The notes: generated by a model not told the origin, from the letters alone. Counted from the first letter of the stretch, positions 15,953-24,591 are shown. The stretch is 35,721 nt of DNA from an uncultured Flavobacteriaceae bacterium (GCA_905181825.1 CAJIZJ010000020.1:1-35721); one strand, 5' to 3'. Program-made: numbers and translations.

Positions 15953-17696
15953 AATTATGAATACTAAATTCAAATATTATTTAAGTCTATTATTTGTTTT
16001 GATCGTTATGTTTTCGTTTCAAAACATAGAATCACAAACGTCACAGTCTCGCTCACAAGACTCTATAGATACACAGGTAGTAACTATTGTCAAACCATAT
16101 ACCCCCAAAATATCAGATGCTTTTAAATTAAAGCAATCTCCGGGAATGAGTATTTCTGATAAATCTCTAAAAAGTGTCAAATACACAATTTTCTCCATTC
16201 CTGTAGCTTCTACATTCATCCCTGCAAAAGGAAATTCTTTAGGGATAGTAAGAGCTAGGAAAAATAAATTATTTCAGAATTATGCTTCGTTAGGGATTGG
16301 GAATTACGGTACTGTGTTAGGAAACTTATACCTCAATCACAAAATTAGTAGAGGAGAGGCTTTAGGAGGCTATATGGAGCACCACTCGTCGCAAGGCGGT
16401 ATTGACGGTATACAGCTGGAAGATACGTTTTCAAATAATAAGGTTCAGGTTAATTATACCAAAGCATTAAAGGCTTTTGTTTGGAATACAGATGTTGCCT
16501 ATGAACGACAATCAATTAATTGGTATGGACTCCCATTCATAACATTGGTCCCGATAGATTCTAAGCAAGTTTATTCTGCGTTGTCTTTATCCAGTGACGT
16601 ACAGTTTACAAAAGGGGTTTTTCAAACGGGAGGGATTGATTTTCAACGATTTTCAGATGCCTATAGTTCTCAAGAATATCGACTTAAGGCAGAATCAAGC
16701 CTACAATTTAATGTGTTCAACCAATCGATTACTTCTGATCTAAGTATTGATTATTTAAATGGAAAATTTAATCAGAGCGACCTGATTCCCGAGCGGAATA
16801 ATTATGGGAACACCCTCTTTTCAGTAACGCCATCCTACAAATACTTTCAAGGAGATTTAGCTGTTTCATTTGGGCTTAGAGCGGCTTTCTTAACAGATCC
16901 CAACAGAGATGTAAATAAATTTTATATTTATCCCAATATAGAAGCTAGCTTTTCTGTGGTCAATTCTATTTTGATAGCTTATGCCAGCCTTAAAGGAGGC
17001 TTGAATCAAAACTCGTATTCTGATTTCGCACAAATTAATCCATTTATATCTCCTACTCTTGAGATCCGTTCAAGCTCAACTACTTATGAGTTAATCATTG
17101 GGGCTAAAGGGAAATTGTCTCAATCCATAGCATACGACCTAAACGGAAGTTATTCTAAACAAAATAATAAAGCGCTTTTTCGTTCCAATACCATTATGAA
17201 CCTTTCATCACTTACTAACTACAATCAAGGGAATTCCTTTGGAATAGTATATGATGATATTGATATTTTTAACGCTTCAGGAACTTTAGAGTTTGATATG
17301 ACCCAAAAATTAAATATGAGATTGAAAGGGAATCTCTATAAGTATACAAGTGATTTGGAGCCAACAGCTTGGAATTTACCTGATTTTGAAGCGTCTCTGT
17401 TTTTAGATTATAAAATTTCTGATAAATGGTTATTTGGTGGGAATCTATTTTATTATGGCTCTAGACAAGATACGACCCATTTTGAGGGTCTATTAATTCC
17501 AGGTACGATTACAGCAAATCAATCTTTAGATGCTTTTTTAGATGCAAATGTGCAATTAGATTACCAAATCTCAACCCAGTGGGGTGCCTTTCTGAAAGTC
17601 AATAATATGACTAATGCAAACTATAAACGTTGGAATCATTATTCAGTTCAGGGATTTCAGATTTTGGGAGGTGCCAGTTATAAATTTGACTTTTAA
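15942..17696 (+). CDS. Plug-less TonB-receptor-like outer-membrane barrel
   Basis: The 584-residue protein has a signal peptide (NTKFKYYLSLLFVLIVMFSF) and a short periplasmic segment with VVTIVKPYTPKISDAF. About 480 residues of alternating beta strands follow, ending in LGGASYKFDF with a C-terminal Phe typical of barrels inserted by BAM. The last strands (LDANVQLDYQIS, FLKVNNMTNANYKRWNHYSV) resemble TonB-dependent receptor C-termini. There is no recognisable N-terminal plug domain or TonB box, so it is probably a channel or structural barrel and not a standard receptor. Two starts are possible: ATG at 15942, inside the TPR gene, or ATG at 15957, which gives a cleaner signal peptide. The 3' end shares four bases with the convergent methyltransferase gene. 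Confidence 0.8.
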   Translation: MKTRIMNTKFKYYLSLLFVLIVMFSFQNIESQTSQSRSQDSIDTQVVTIVKPYTPKISDAFKLKQSPGMSISDKSLKSVKYTIFSIPVASTFIPAKGNSLGIVRARKNKLFQNYASLGIGNYGTVLGNLYLNHKISRGEALGGYMEHHSSQGGIDGIQLEDTFSNNKVQVNYTKALKAFVWNTDVAYERQSINWYGLPFITLVPIDSKQVYSALSLSSDVQFTKGVFQTGGIDFQRFSDAYSSQEYRLKAESSLQFNVFNQSITSDLSIDYLNGKFNQSDLIPERNNYGNTLFSVTPSYKYFQGDLAVSFGLRAAFLTDPNRDVNKFYIYPNIEASFSVVNSILIAYASLKGGLNQNSYSDFAQINPFISPTLEIRSSSTTYELIIGAKGKLSQSIAYDLNGSYSKQNNKALFRSNTIMNLSSLTNYNQGNSFGIVYDDIDIFNASGTLEFDMTQKLNMRLKGNLYKYTSDLEPTAWNLPDFEASLFLDYKISDKWLFGGNLFYYGSRQDTTHFEGLLIPGTITANQSLDAFLDANVQLDYQISTQWGAFLKVNNMTNANYKRWNHYSVQGFQILGGASYKFDF

Positions 17697-18391
17697 GCCA
17701 AGGTTAGTTTTGCTAGAAAGTCAAAATGAGGACCTTCTTCTACTAATTCGCATTTTAACCCGACCTGATCACATGCTATTCTTAGGTTTTCGAAATCAAG
17801 ATACATCCAGCTAAAGGTTACTTCTTGGTCTTTATAACGAATTGTATATTCTAGTTCGCCGTAATAGTCTTTGGTAGTATCCATCCAGTAACCTCCATCT
17901 TCTTCTTCGTACATGTATTTAATGTCAGAAGAATCAATTAGAATTTGCCCATCAGGATTTAAAAGAGTTTTTAAATGGCTTAAAACAAAAGGAGTATGTG
18001 CTAAGGACTGGAAAATTCCAGACCCATTCATTAACAACAATAAGGTATCAAAGGTGTTTGTTTCGTCCATCACATCTAACAAATATGCTTGGGTTATTCC
18101 GCGCAAACGACAGGCTTCAATAGCCCCTTGTGAGATGTCAATTGATTTCACTTCTAAACTCTTTGATTTTAAATATAGGCTATGGCTTCCGGCTCCACAA
18201 CCAATATCAAGTACAGCACCTTTAGATAGCTTTAAGGCTGTTTGCTCAAGTGAAGGCATGTCTGAATAGTTTCTAAATAAATAGGGAATAGGCAAAGTAT
18301 CTGATACAGAAATGCTAGTTGAGGTTACTAAGTCTTCAGAGTAGTTTCCGAGTTGATAATCTAAAATGGCAGTTCCAAATACATCTTTCAT
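17693..18391 (-). CDS. Class I SAM-dependent methyltransferase
   Basis: The 232-residue protein has the Rossmann motif I AVLDIGCGAGSHSLYLKS (residues 59-76), followed by an acidic residue in VKSIDIS that would bind the SAM ribose. Motif post-I/II is LLLMNGSGIFQSL, where the usual D/E-x-N is only loosely kept. The later EYTIRYKDQEVTFSW region is typical of small-molecule methyltransferases. The substrate is unknown. Its 3' end overlaps the barrel gene by four bases and its start faces the Cys-cluster gene across 32 bp. Confidence 0.85.
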   Translation of the reverse strand: MKDVFGTAILDYQLGNYSEDLVTSTSISVSDTLPIPYLFRNYSDMPSLEQTALKLSKGAVLDIGCGAGSHSLYLKSKSLEVKSIDISQGAIEACRLRGITQAYLLDVMDETNTFDTLLLLMNGSGIFQSLAHTPFVLSHLKTLLNPDGQILIDSSDIKYMYEEEDGGYWMDTTKDYYGELEYTIRYKDQEVTFSWMYLDFENLRIACDQVGLKCELVEEGPHFDFLAKLTLA

Positions 18392-18411
18392 TATACTGAG
18401 CTATTTATTCT

Positions 18412-18419
18412 TAGTTTTG
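18412..18419 (+). promoter_or_regulatory. -7 element giving a near-leaderless mRNA
   Basis: TAGTTTTG fits TAnnTTTG and ends only four bases before the ATG at 18424. With the usual distance to the transcription start, the mRNA would begin at or within a few bases of the start codon. No clear -33 TTG is present. Confidence 0.5.
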
Positions 18420-18423
18420 CAGT

Positions 18424-18915
18424 ATGCAAGACCAATTAAAATCCCTTTCCAAGGAAGCCAAAGATAAGCAAAAGGAGCATAAAGCCTTTTTTATTAGGCT
18501 TAGAAAAAAAACTCCTAAAAAACTCGATTCCATTATGGAGGAACTCCACGAATCGGAGTTTAAAAAATCAGACTGTCTTAAGTGTGCTAACTGTTGTAAA
18601 ACAACCAGTCCGATTTTTACTAATAAAGATATAGAGCGTATTTCAAAATCCTTTAGAGTCAAAACAAGGCAATTTATTGATACCTATCTTAATTTAGACG
18701 CCGATGCGGATTATGTTTTAAAATCATCCCCTTGCACTTTCTTAGCTTCGGATAACAGCTGCAATATTTACGACATCCGGCCTAAAGCATGTCGAGAATA
18801 CCCACATACCAATCGTAAAAACTTTGAAAAAATAGCAGACCTTACTCTTAAAAATGTATCAATCTGTCCAGCTACATTTAATATAGTCGAAGCGTTAAGA
18901 GCAAAATTAAAATAA
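18424..18915 (+). CDS. YkgJ-family Cys-cluster protein
   Basis: The 163-residue protein carries the CxxCxxCC cluster (Cys51, 54, 57, 58 in CLKCANCC), then Cys104, CNIYDIRPKACREYPH (Cys113 and 123) and Cys148 in ICPA. That matches the Fe-S/zinc-cluster family YkgJ (UPF0153), whose biochemical role is not established. The N-terminal 45 residues are lysine-rich and helical. The start is the first ATG; the next Met is at residue 38, inside the conserved region. Neighbours are a divergent methyltransferase and a downstream desaturase-like gene 27 bp away. Confidence 0.85.
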   Translation: MQDQLKSLSKEAKDKQKEHKAFFIRLRKKTPKKLDSIMEELHESEFKKSDCLKCANCCKTTSPIFTNKDIERISKSFRVKTRQFIDTYLNLDADADYVLKSSPCTFLASDNSCNIYDIRPKACREYPHTNRKNFEKIADLTLKNVSICPATFNIVEALRAKLK

Positions 18916-18942
18916 GTATATTTATATAATATAGAGGCGCTT

Positions 18943-19788
18943 ATGGAACAGATTATTAATTATTTCGAAACAATTCCATCTTTACACCGTAGTGGAATAC
19001 TTGTTGGGGGATTAACGTTTTTTTGGATCCTAGAGGGGTCTTTGCCACTGTTTAGGTTTAGCTATAACAAATGGAGACATGCGTTTCCAAACCTATTTTT
19101 CACACTTACCACCATTATAATTAATTTTATGTTAGCTTTTTTATTGCTTAGTACAGCCGATTGGGTATCGGTTAATGATTTTGGTGTTCTAAACTGGCTT
19201 CCTGATATACCATTTTGGTTGTATATTTTTTTAGGAGTTCTCCTCATGGATTTTGTAGGTGCGTATTTACCTCATTTTACAGAACATAAAGTGCCACCAC
19301 TTTGGATGGTTCATTTGGTTCATCATTCAGATCATAAGGTAGACACCACAACAGCAAACCGTCACCATCCTTTGGAGAGTGTCATTCGTTATGTATTTAC
19401 GCTCGCTGGAGTTTTTATTATTGGTGCCCCTATAGGTATTGTGATGCTATACCAGTCAATATCTCTTGTAGCCACTCAGTTTAGCCATGCTAACATCAAG
19501 CTGCCAAAGAAATTAGATTATGTGCTAAGTTTTATCTTTATATCTCCAGATATGCATAAGATTCATCACCATTATCAATTGCCCTATACAGATGCTAATT
19601 ATGGAAATATTTTTTCTATTTGGGATCGTTTGTTGGGAACCTATATGTACATGGAGCGAGAACATATAGTGTATGGAGTTGATACCTTTCCAAATGAAGC
19701 GGAAAACAATAACTTAATGCAATTGTTGAGACAGCCATTTCAGGGGTTTAGAAAGCCTACAACGGGTATAGTAGGTAAGGAGCTCTAA
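18943..19788 (+). CDS. Sterol desaturase / fatty-acid hydroxylase superfamily membrane protein
   Basis: The 281-residue protein has four or five membrane segments and the di-iron histidine boxes of the superfamily: HFTEH near 110, HLVHHSDH near 124, NRHHP near 139 and HKIHHHY near 205. These enzymes use O2 to hydroxylate or desaturate lipids, for example carotenoids, fatty acids or ether lipids. The exact substrate cannot be told; a hydroxy fatty acid or ornithine-lipid role is conceivable in this phylum. Its last 32 bp are shared, on opposite strands, with the 3' end of the muramidase gene. Confidence 0.85.
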   Translation: MEQIINYFETIPSLHRSGILVGGLTFFWILEGSLPLFRFSYNKWRHAFPNLFFTLTTIIINFMLAFLLLSTADWVSVNDFGVLNWLPDIPFWLYIFLGVLLMDFVGAYLPHFTEHKVPPLWMVHLVHHSDHKVDTTTANRHHPLESVIRYVFTLAGVFIIGAPIGIVMLYQSISLVATQFSHANIKLPKKLDYVLSFIFISPDMHKIHHHYQLPYTDANYGNIFSIWDRLLGTYMYMEREHIVYGVDTFPNEAENNNLMQLLRQPFQGFRKPTTGIVGKEL

Positions 19789-20962
19789 TTAGTTTATAAT
19801 GTTCTAAATCGCTTTTCCAACTCGCTCTAATTTCTTGAGCAGTCCAGCCACTTTCAATTTTTTTTTGTAGTAACTCTTGACCAGCCAGTTTGGTAAAAAA
19901 GGGATTAAAAAACACTGTTTTGTCAGAAGTGTTTTGGTAAGCATCAACAAGCCATTTGAGTTCAATAAAATCTAATCGAGCTAGATTTTGAAGATTGAGT
20001 CCTTTGCAAATTTCTCCTTTGTGAACCGGGTACTTTGCGCCAATATTAGGACTAGGTGTAAAACTATAATTATATAAGTCGCCTTTCAAATAAGGACTTC
20101 CAATAACTTGAAATTGATTTTCTGTTCCCCGCCCCATACTCATATTAGTACCTTCAAAAAAGCATAAACTTGGGTATAAGTTGATTGCTTTTGAGTTTGG
20201 AAGATTAGGGGATGGGTTGATAGGAAGTTGGTACGTTGTTGAGTGGGTGTAGTTATGAAGAGGAATCACCTTTAAGTCACATTTTACGCCTTCTTTTAGC
20301 CAACCTTCTCCATTAATCATTTGGGCATATTCTCCGACTGTCAGTCCATGCACAACAGGGACAGGGTGCACTCCTACAAAACTAGTATGTTGAAGATCCA
20401 AAGTAGGACCGTCTACATAGTGGCCGTTTGGGTTTGGACGGTCCAATACCAAGACAGTAATACCTAAATTAGCGCATGTTTCCATCATGTAATGAAGGGT
20501 AGATAAAAACGTATAGAAACGAGCCCCTACATCTTGAATATCAAAAATAACGATATCTAAGTCGGTTAAAATAGCTGCATCAGGAATTTTATTTTCGCCG
20601 TATAAAGAGACAATAGGAATGCCAGTTCCAGCATCTATTCCATCTTTTATATACTCACCTGCATCGGCTGTGCCTCTAAAACCATGCTCAGGAGCAAAAA
20701 CTTTTTTAACCTTTATATTTAATTTTAGTAATGAATCTACCAAATGAGTGTGGCCTATAGCCTTAAAAATAACAGAGGTTTGATTGGCCACAATTCCTAT
20801 GTTTTTATTTTTTAAAATCGGTAGGTAGCGTTCTGTTTGTTGAGCTCCTAAAATGATGGGAGACTCATTAACCTCTAAAGATTGTGAGTTAGAAGTGTTT
20901 CTACATGAAAGAAGTGTCAAAACAAATAATAAAACAGTATTTTTGATAAAATTTAAATGCAT
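19757..20962 (-). CDS. namZ: NamZ-type exo-beta-N-acetylmuramidase lipoprotein (DUF1343)
   Basis: The 401-residue protein has a lipoprotein signal with lipobox LLSC (Cys20), placing it in an outer or inner membrane leaflet. The DUF1343 domain is evident: RYLPILKNKNIGIVANQTSV, FAPEHGFRGTADAGE, IVIFDIQDVGARFYTF, VLDRPNPNGHYVDGP, GVHPVPVVHGLTVGEYA and FFEGTNMSMGRGTENQF. Characterised members (NamZ, GH171) release N-acetylmuramic acid from peptidoglycan chain ends for recycling. The start lies 9 bp from the divergent permease start, and the 3' end overlaps the desaturase gene. Calling it NamZ is by domain family; activity is not shown here. Confidence 0.85.
   Translation of the reverse strand: MHLNFIKNTVLLFVLTLLSCRNTSNSQSLEVNESPIILGAQQTERYLPILKNKNIGIVANQTSVIFKAIGHTHLVDSLLKLNIKVKKVFAPEHGFRGTADAGEYIKDGIDAGTGIPIVSLYGENKIPDAAILTDLDIVIFDIQDVGARFYTFLSTLHYMMETCANLGITVLVLDRPNPNGHYVDGPTLDLQHTSFVGVHPVPVVHGLTVGEYAQMINGEGWLKEGVKCDLKVIPLHNYTHSTTYQLPINPSPNLPNSKAINLYPSLCFFEGTNMSMGRGTENQFQVIGSPYLKGDLYNYSFTPSPNIGAKYPVHKGEICKGLNLQNLARLDFIELKWLVDAYQNTSDKTVFFNPFFTKLAGQELLQKKIESGWTAQEIRASWKSDLEHYKLIRAPYLLYPL
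20938..20945 (+). promoter_or_regulatory. -7 promoter element for the permease gene, inside namZ
   Basis: TATTTTTG is a perfect TAnnTTTG match, 26 bp before the permease TTG start. It lies within the namZ signal-peptide codons on the opposite strand. Confidence 0.55.
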
Positions 20963-20971
20963 TTATAAATT

Positions 20972-22207
20972 TTGAATTACGAGTATTTTTTAGCCAAACG
21001 TATTATAGGAAATAAGTCCTATAAAAGTAGTGTATCGGCACCAATAATAAAAATTGGAATTGCAGCAATTGCAATTAGTATTATTGTGATGTTGATTGCT
21101 ATTGCTACTGGAATTGGTTTGGAGCGGAAAATCCGCGACAAAGCAGTGGCTTTTAATGGACATATAAGTATTTCTAATTTTGATAGTAATGAATCTGAGG
21201 GGGCCCAAGTGCCTATTTCAATAAACCAAGATTTTTATCCTGAATTTACTACGGTTGCTGGCGTATCACACATACAAGCAGTTGCCAATAAATTTGGAAT
21301 AATTAGAACCAATACAGATTTCGAAGGTTTGTTTTTAAAAGGCGTTGGATCTGACTATGACTGGCGTTACTTTAAAGACTTCTTAGTTGAGGGGCGTCTC
21401 CCCGTTTATACTCAAAAATATAGTAGTGAGGTTTTAATTTCAACGTATTTAGCGGATCGTTTGGGCTTTGTTGTTGGAGATAGTTTTCAGATGTATTTCA
21501 TGAAATCAGACTCTAGTAAAGCGCCAAGCATCATGAAATACTCGATCGTAGGTGTCTTTAATTCAGGCTTTGAAGAGTTAGATAAAACCTATATTATTGG
21601 CGACATCAATCATGTGCAGCGTTTAAATAGATGGTCAAAAGATCAAATCGGTAATTTTGAAGTTTTTATTTCGAATTATAATGACTTAGATCGGCTAGGG
21701 AATGAGGTGTATGCTCAAACCCCTTCTACACTTAATACGTTGACTGTTAAGCAAAAGTATGCTACCATTTTTGAGTGGATTCCTATTTTTACAACCAATA
21801 TATACATCATCTTAGCTATTATGATTTTTGTAGGAGCTATTAATATGATTACAGCCTTATTGGTTTTAATATTAGAGCGGACTCAAATGATAGGTATTTT
21901 GAAAGCTCTAGGAAGTAGTAATGTGAGTATTAGAAAGTTGTTTTTATATAATGCTTCTTACCTTATTTTTTGCGGATTATTTTGGGGAAATTTAATTGGT
22001 TTAGGTGTTTTATTTCTTCAGAAACAGTTTCAATTTTTAACCTTAGATCCGTCGGTTTATTATGTGACTGTGGCTCCAGTTTATTTAGACTGGACGTACG
22101 TAGTCCTACTTAACGTAATGACTTTCGTTTTATGTATTCTAATGTTATTAATTCCTTCATTTATCATCAGTAAAATATCTCCGATTAAAGCCATTAAGTT
22201 CAATTAA
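20972..22207 (+). CDS. LolC/LolE-like ABC transporter permease
   Basis: The 411-residue membrane protein has one N-terminal membrane segment (about 24-48), a large periplasmic domain of about 220 residues and three C-terminal segments (about 275-300, 325-348, 375-400). This is the FtsX/MacB/LolC topology. The cytosolic N-terminus YFLAKRIIGNKSYKSSVSAP and the late segment MIGILKALGSSNVSIRKLFL (coupling helix) are typical of lipoprotein-releasing permeases. It would work with a LolD-like ATPase not found nearby to move lipoproteins out of the inner membrane. The start is TTG, 10 bp from the divergent namZ ATG; relatives start at the same place with ATG. Confidence 0.85.
   Translation: MNYEYFLAKRIIGNKSYKSSVSAPIIKIGIAAIAISIIVMLIAIATGIGLERKIRDKAVAFNGHISISNFDSNESEGAQVPISINQDFYPEFTTVAGVSHIQAVANKFGIIRTNTDFEGLFLKGVGSDYDWRYFKDFLVEGRLPVYTQKYSSEVLISTYLADRLGFVVGDSFQMYFMKSDSSKAPSIMKYSIVGVFNSGFEELDKTYIIGDINHVQRLNRWSKDQIGNFEVFISNYNDLDRLGNEVYAQTPSTLNTLTVKQKYATIFEWIPIFTTNIYIILAIMIFVGAINMITALLVLILERTQMIGILKALGSSNVSIRKLFLYNASYLIFCGLFWGNLIGLGVLFLQKQFQFLTLDPSVYYVTVAPVYLDWTYVVLLNVMTFVLCILMLLIPSFIISKISPIKAIKFN
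20995..21002 (-). promoter_or_regulatory. -7 promoter element for namZ, inside the permease gene
   Basis: The minus strand reads TACGTTTG, fitting TAnnTTTG, 32 bp before the namZ ATG. It lies within the permease's first codons. No CAA (-33) is visible at the right spacing, so the call is moderate. Confidence 0.45.
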
Positions 22208-22224
22208 AAGTTCTTAATCACGCA

Positions 22225-22255
22225 TTTGTAAGCCCAGAAATTTAATGTAATTTTA
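22225..22255 (+). promoter_or_regulatory. Promoter with embedded palindrome, PLP-enzyme gene
   Basis: TTTG at 22225-22228, 19 bp and TAATTTTA at 22248-22255 form a promoter with one mismatch to TAnnTTTG at the last base. An inverted repeat ATGTAA-TT-TTACAT (22245-22258) covers the -7 box and could be an operator. Confidence 0.45.
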
Positions 22256-22271
22256 CATCAAATTTACAGCT

Positions 22272-23252
22272 ATGAAATACGCCGAAAATATATTAGGAAC
22301 AATAGGGAATACGCCTTTAGTTAAAATGAATGTGCTAACTAAAGATTTGCCTTGTTTGGTGTTGGCTAAGTATGAAACTTTTAACCCTGGTAATTCTGTC
22401 AAAGACAGAATGGCATTACAGATGATAGAAGATGCAGAAGCCGATGGTCGACTTCAGCCAGGAGGTACCATTATTGAGGGGACTTCTGGTAATACAGGAA
22501 TGGGACTCGCTTTGGCTGGAATTATTAAAGGGTATAAGTGTATTTTTGTCTTAGCTGATAAGCAGTCAAAAGAAAAAATGGACATTTTACGTGCAGTTGG
22601 TGCTGAGGTGGTTGTCTGTCCAACTTCAGTTGAGCCAGAAGATCCACGTTCCTACTATTCAGTCTCCAAGCGTTTGTCTGAAGAAACACCAAACTCTTGG
22701 TATGTTAATCAGTATGATAATCCCAGTAATTGTAAGGCACATTTTTTAAGTACAGGTCCAGAAATATGGGAACAAACAGATGGTAAAATAACTCATTTTG
22801 TAGTAGGAGTTGGTACTGGAGGAACAATTTCAGGGGTTGGAAGTTATCTGAAAATGAAAAACCCGAATGTTAAAATATGGGGTATTGATACTTATGGAAG
22901 TGTTTTTAAAAAATACCATGAAACGGGAATCTTTGATGAAAATGAGATTTACCCTTATGTCACAGAAGGTATTGGCGAAGATATCCTCCCAATGAATGTT
23001 AATTTTGGAGTGATTGACGGATTTACAAAAGTAACAGATAAAGATGCTGCTGTTTATACACAGCGTTTAGCTAAAGAAGAAGGGATGTTTTTAGGGAACT
23101 CTGCTGGAGCGGCTGTTAAAGGGCTTCTTCAGTTAAAATCACATTTCAAACCTGAAGACGTCGTGGTCGTTTTATTTCATGATCATGGAACTCGCTATGT
23201 TGGTAAAATGTTTAATGATGATTGGATGCGCGAAATGGGATATATAGATTAA
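22272..23252 (+). CDS. PLP-dependent cystathionine beta-synthase/cysteine synthase family enzyme
   Basis: The 326-residue fold-type-II enzyme has the PLP lysine in NPGNSVKDRMA (Lys44), the substrate loop EGTSGNTGMG (69-78) and the phosphate-binding GTGGT (181-185). The segment PEDPRSYYSVSKRL plus WYVNQYDNPSNCKAHF follows cystathionine beta-synthase and not CysK, and there is no C-terminal CBS regulatory pair. It probably makes cystathionine from serine and homocysteine, or cysteine from O-acetylserine. Length and all motifs are intact. It begins a long co-directional gene run. Confidence 0.88.
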   Translation: MKYAENILGTIGNTPLVKMNVLTKDLPCLVLAKYETFNPGNSVKDRMALQMIEDAEADGRLQPGGTIIEGTSGNTGMGLALAGIIKGYKCIFVLADKQSKEKMDILRAVGAEVVVCPTSVEPEDPRSYYSVSKRLSEETPNSWYVNQYDNPSNCKAHFLSTGPEIWEQTDGKITHFVVGVGTGGTISGVGSYLKMKNPNVKIWGIDTYGSVFKKYHETGIFDENEIYPYVTEGIGEDILPMNVNFGVIDGFTKVTDKDAAVYTQRLAKEEGMFLGNSAGAAVKGLLQLKSHFKPEDVVVVLFHDHGTRYVGKMFNDDWMREMGYID

Positions 23253-23269
23253 TATATTTCTTATTAAAA

Positions 23270-23296
23270 GTAGGGATCTTAAAAACTAATTCCTAC
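23270..23296 (+). other. Short hairpin between PLP-enzyme and DUF2851 genes
   Basis: GUAGGGA (23270-23276) can pair with UUCCUAC (23290-23296) through a 13-nt loop, with one G-U pair. No U tract follows, so it is unlikely to be a strong terminator. Confidence 0.3.
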
Positions 23297-23305
23297 ATTG
23301 TATGA

Positions 23306-24583
23306 ATGCAAGAAGACTTCCTACACTATGTCTGGCAGCATAAAAAAATGACCCTCAAATCGTTAAAAACAACTACTAAGGAGCCTATAACTCTTAAAGC
23401 AGTTGGCTTGCCGAATTTAAATTCTGGGCCCGATTTTTTTAATGCACTGCTTACTATAGATACCCAACTTTGGGCTGGTAACGTTGAAATACACGTCAAG
23501 TCTTCCGACTGGTATGTTCATAATCACGAAACAGATGCTGCTTATGACAATGTCATTTTACATGTAGTTTGGGATCACAATATAGAGGTTTTTAGAAAGG
23601 ATAACACGCCCATTCCAACGCTGGAACTAAAACACTTCATCCTTCCCCATACATTACGTAACTACAAAGCTTTAATCCATGAAAAAAAGAAATGGATACC
23701 CTGTGAGGATTCTATTACTACAGTGGATGCTTTTACTATTAACCATTGGATGGAACGTTTGTACTTAGAACGCTTAGAGGCAAAGTATCTAGGGGTTGAA
23801 AGTCAGCTTTCAGATTCTAAATACAATTGGGAGGCGGTTTTGTTTTGGCAATTAGCCAAAAGTTTTGGGCTAAAGGTAAATGGAGAGGCATTTTTAAATA
23901 TATCTAAATCAATTGATTTTTCGGTAATTCAAAAAGTTAAACATGACCCTCATTCTTTGGAGGCATTGCTGTTAGGTCAGTCAGGGCTTCTTGAAACAAC
24001 TGCTGAACACACATATGTTTCAGAACTTAAAAGAGTTTATGCGTTTCTAAAAAATAAATTTTCATTACCAACTAAAGGAGTTTTCCCTGTACGTTTTTTT
24101 CGACTTCGTCCCCCTAATTTCCCAACCATAAGATTAGCTCAATTAGCCAATTTGTACAGTAGACATTCAAATTTATTCTCAAAAATTATTGAGGCTAGAA
24201 CTTTAGAGGAATTACATACTATTTTTGAAGGATCAACATCTGAGTTTTGGAAGACACATTATACTTTTGAAAAAACATCCAAACCGGTCACCAAAAGTTT
24301 GACAAGGCCATTTATTAATTTGCTAATTATTAACAGCATTGTCCCTCTTAAATTTGCCTTTAATAAAATTAATCGACAGTCACAATTAGAAGATGTTATT
24401 GCAGTTGTTCAAAAGATTCCTATGGAGCAAAACAGTGTTGTAAATAGGTTTCATTTACTTTACAAGTTTAGAAAAACAGCTTTAGATTCCCAAGCTCTTA
24501 TCCAATTAAAATCAAATTATTGTTCAAAAAATAAATGTCTTCATTGTGCGATTGGTAGTGCCCTTTTGAATCGAAATTCATAA
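23306..24583 (+). CDS. DUF2851 family protein
   Basis: The 425-residue protein matches the Bacteroidota-specific DUF2851 family. The strong segment is LNSGPDFFNALLTID, then WAGNVEIHVKSSDW, HNHETDAAYDNVILHVVWDH and a C-terminal cysteine cluster in CSKNKCLHCAIG. The alternating acidic/histidine pattern resembles a metal-dependent nuclease-like core, but no function is established. No signal peptide is present. The gene is followed after 8 bp by the PspC-like gene. Confidence 0.85.
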   Translation: MQEDFLHYVWQHKKMTLKSLKTTTKEPITLKAVGLPNLNSGPDFFNALLTIDTQLWAGNVEIHVKSSDWYVHNHETDAAYDNVILHVVWDHNIEVFRKDNTPIPTLELKHFILPHTLRNYKALIHEKKKWIPCEDSITTVDAFTINHWMERLYLERLEAKYLGVESQLSDSKYNWEAVLFWQLAKSFGLKVNGEAFLNISKSIDFSVIQKVKHDPHSLEALLLGQSGLLETTAEHTYVSELKRVYAFLKNKFSLPTKGVFPVRFFRLRPPNFPTIRLAQLANLYSRHSNLFSKIIEARTLEELHTIFEGSTSEFWKTHYTFEKTSKPVTKSLTRPFINLLIINSIVPLKFAFNKINRQSQLEDVIAVVQKIPMEQNSVVNRFHLLYKFRKTALDSQALIQLKSNYCSKNKCLHCAIGSALLNRNS

Positions 24584-24591
24584 ATTGCAGT

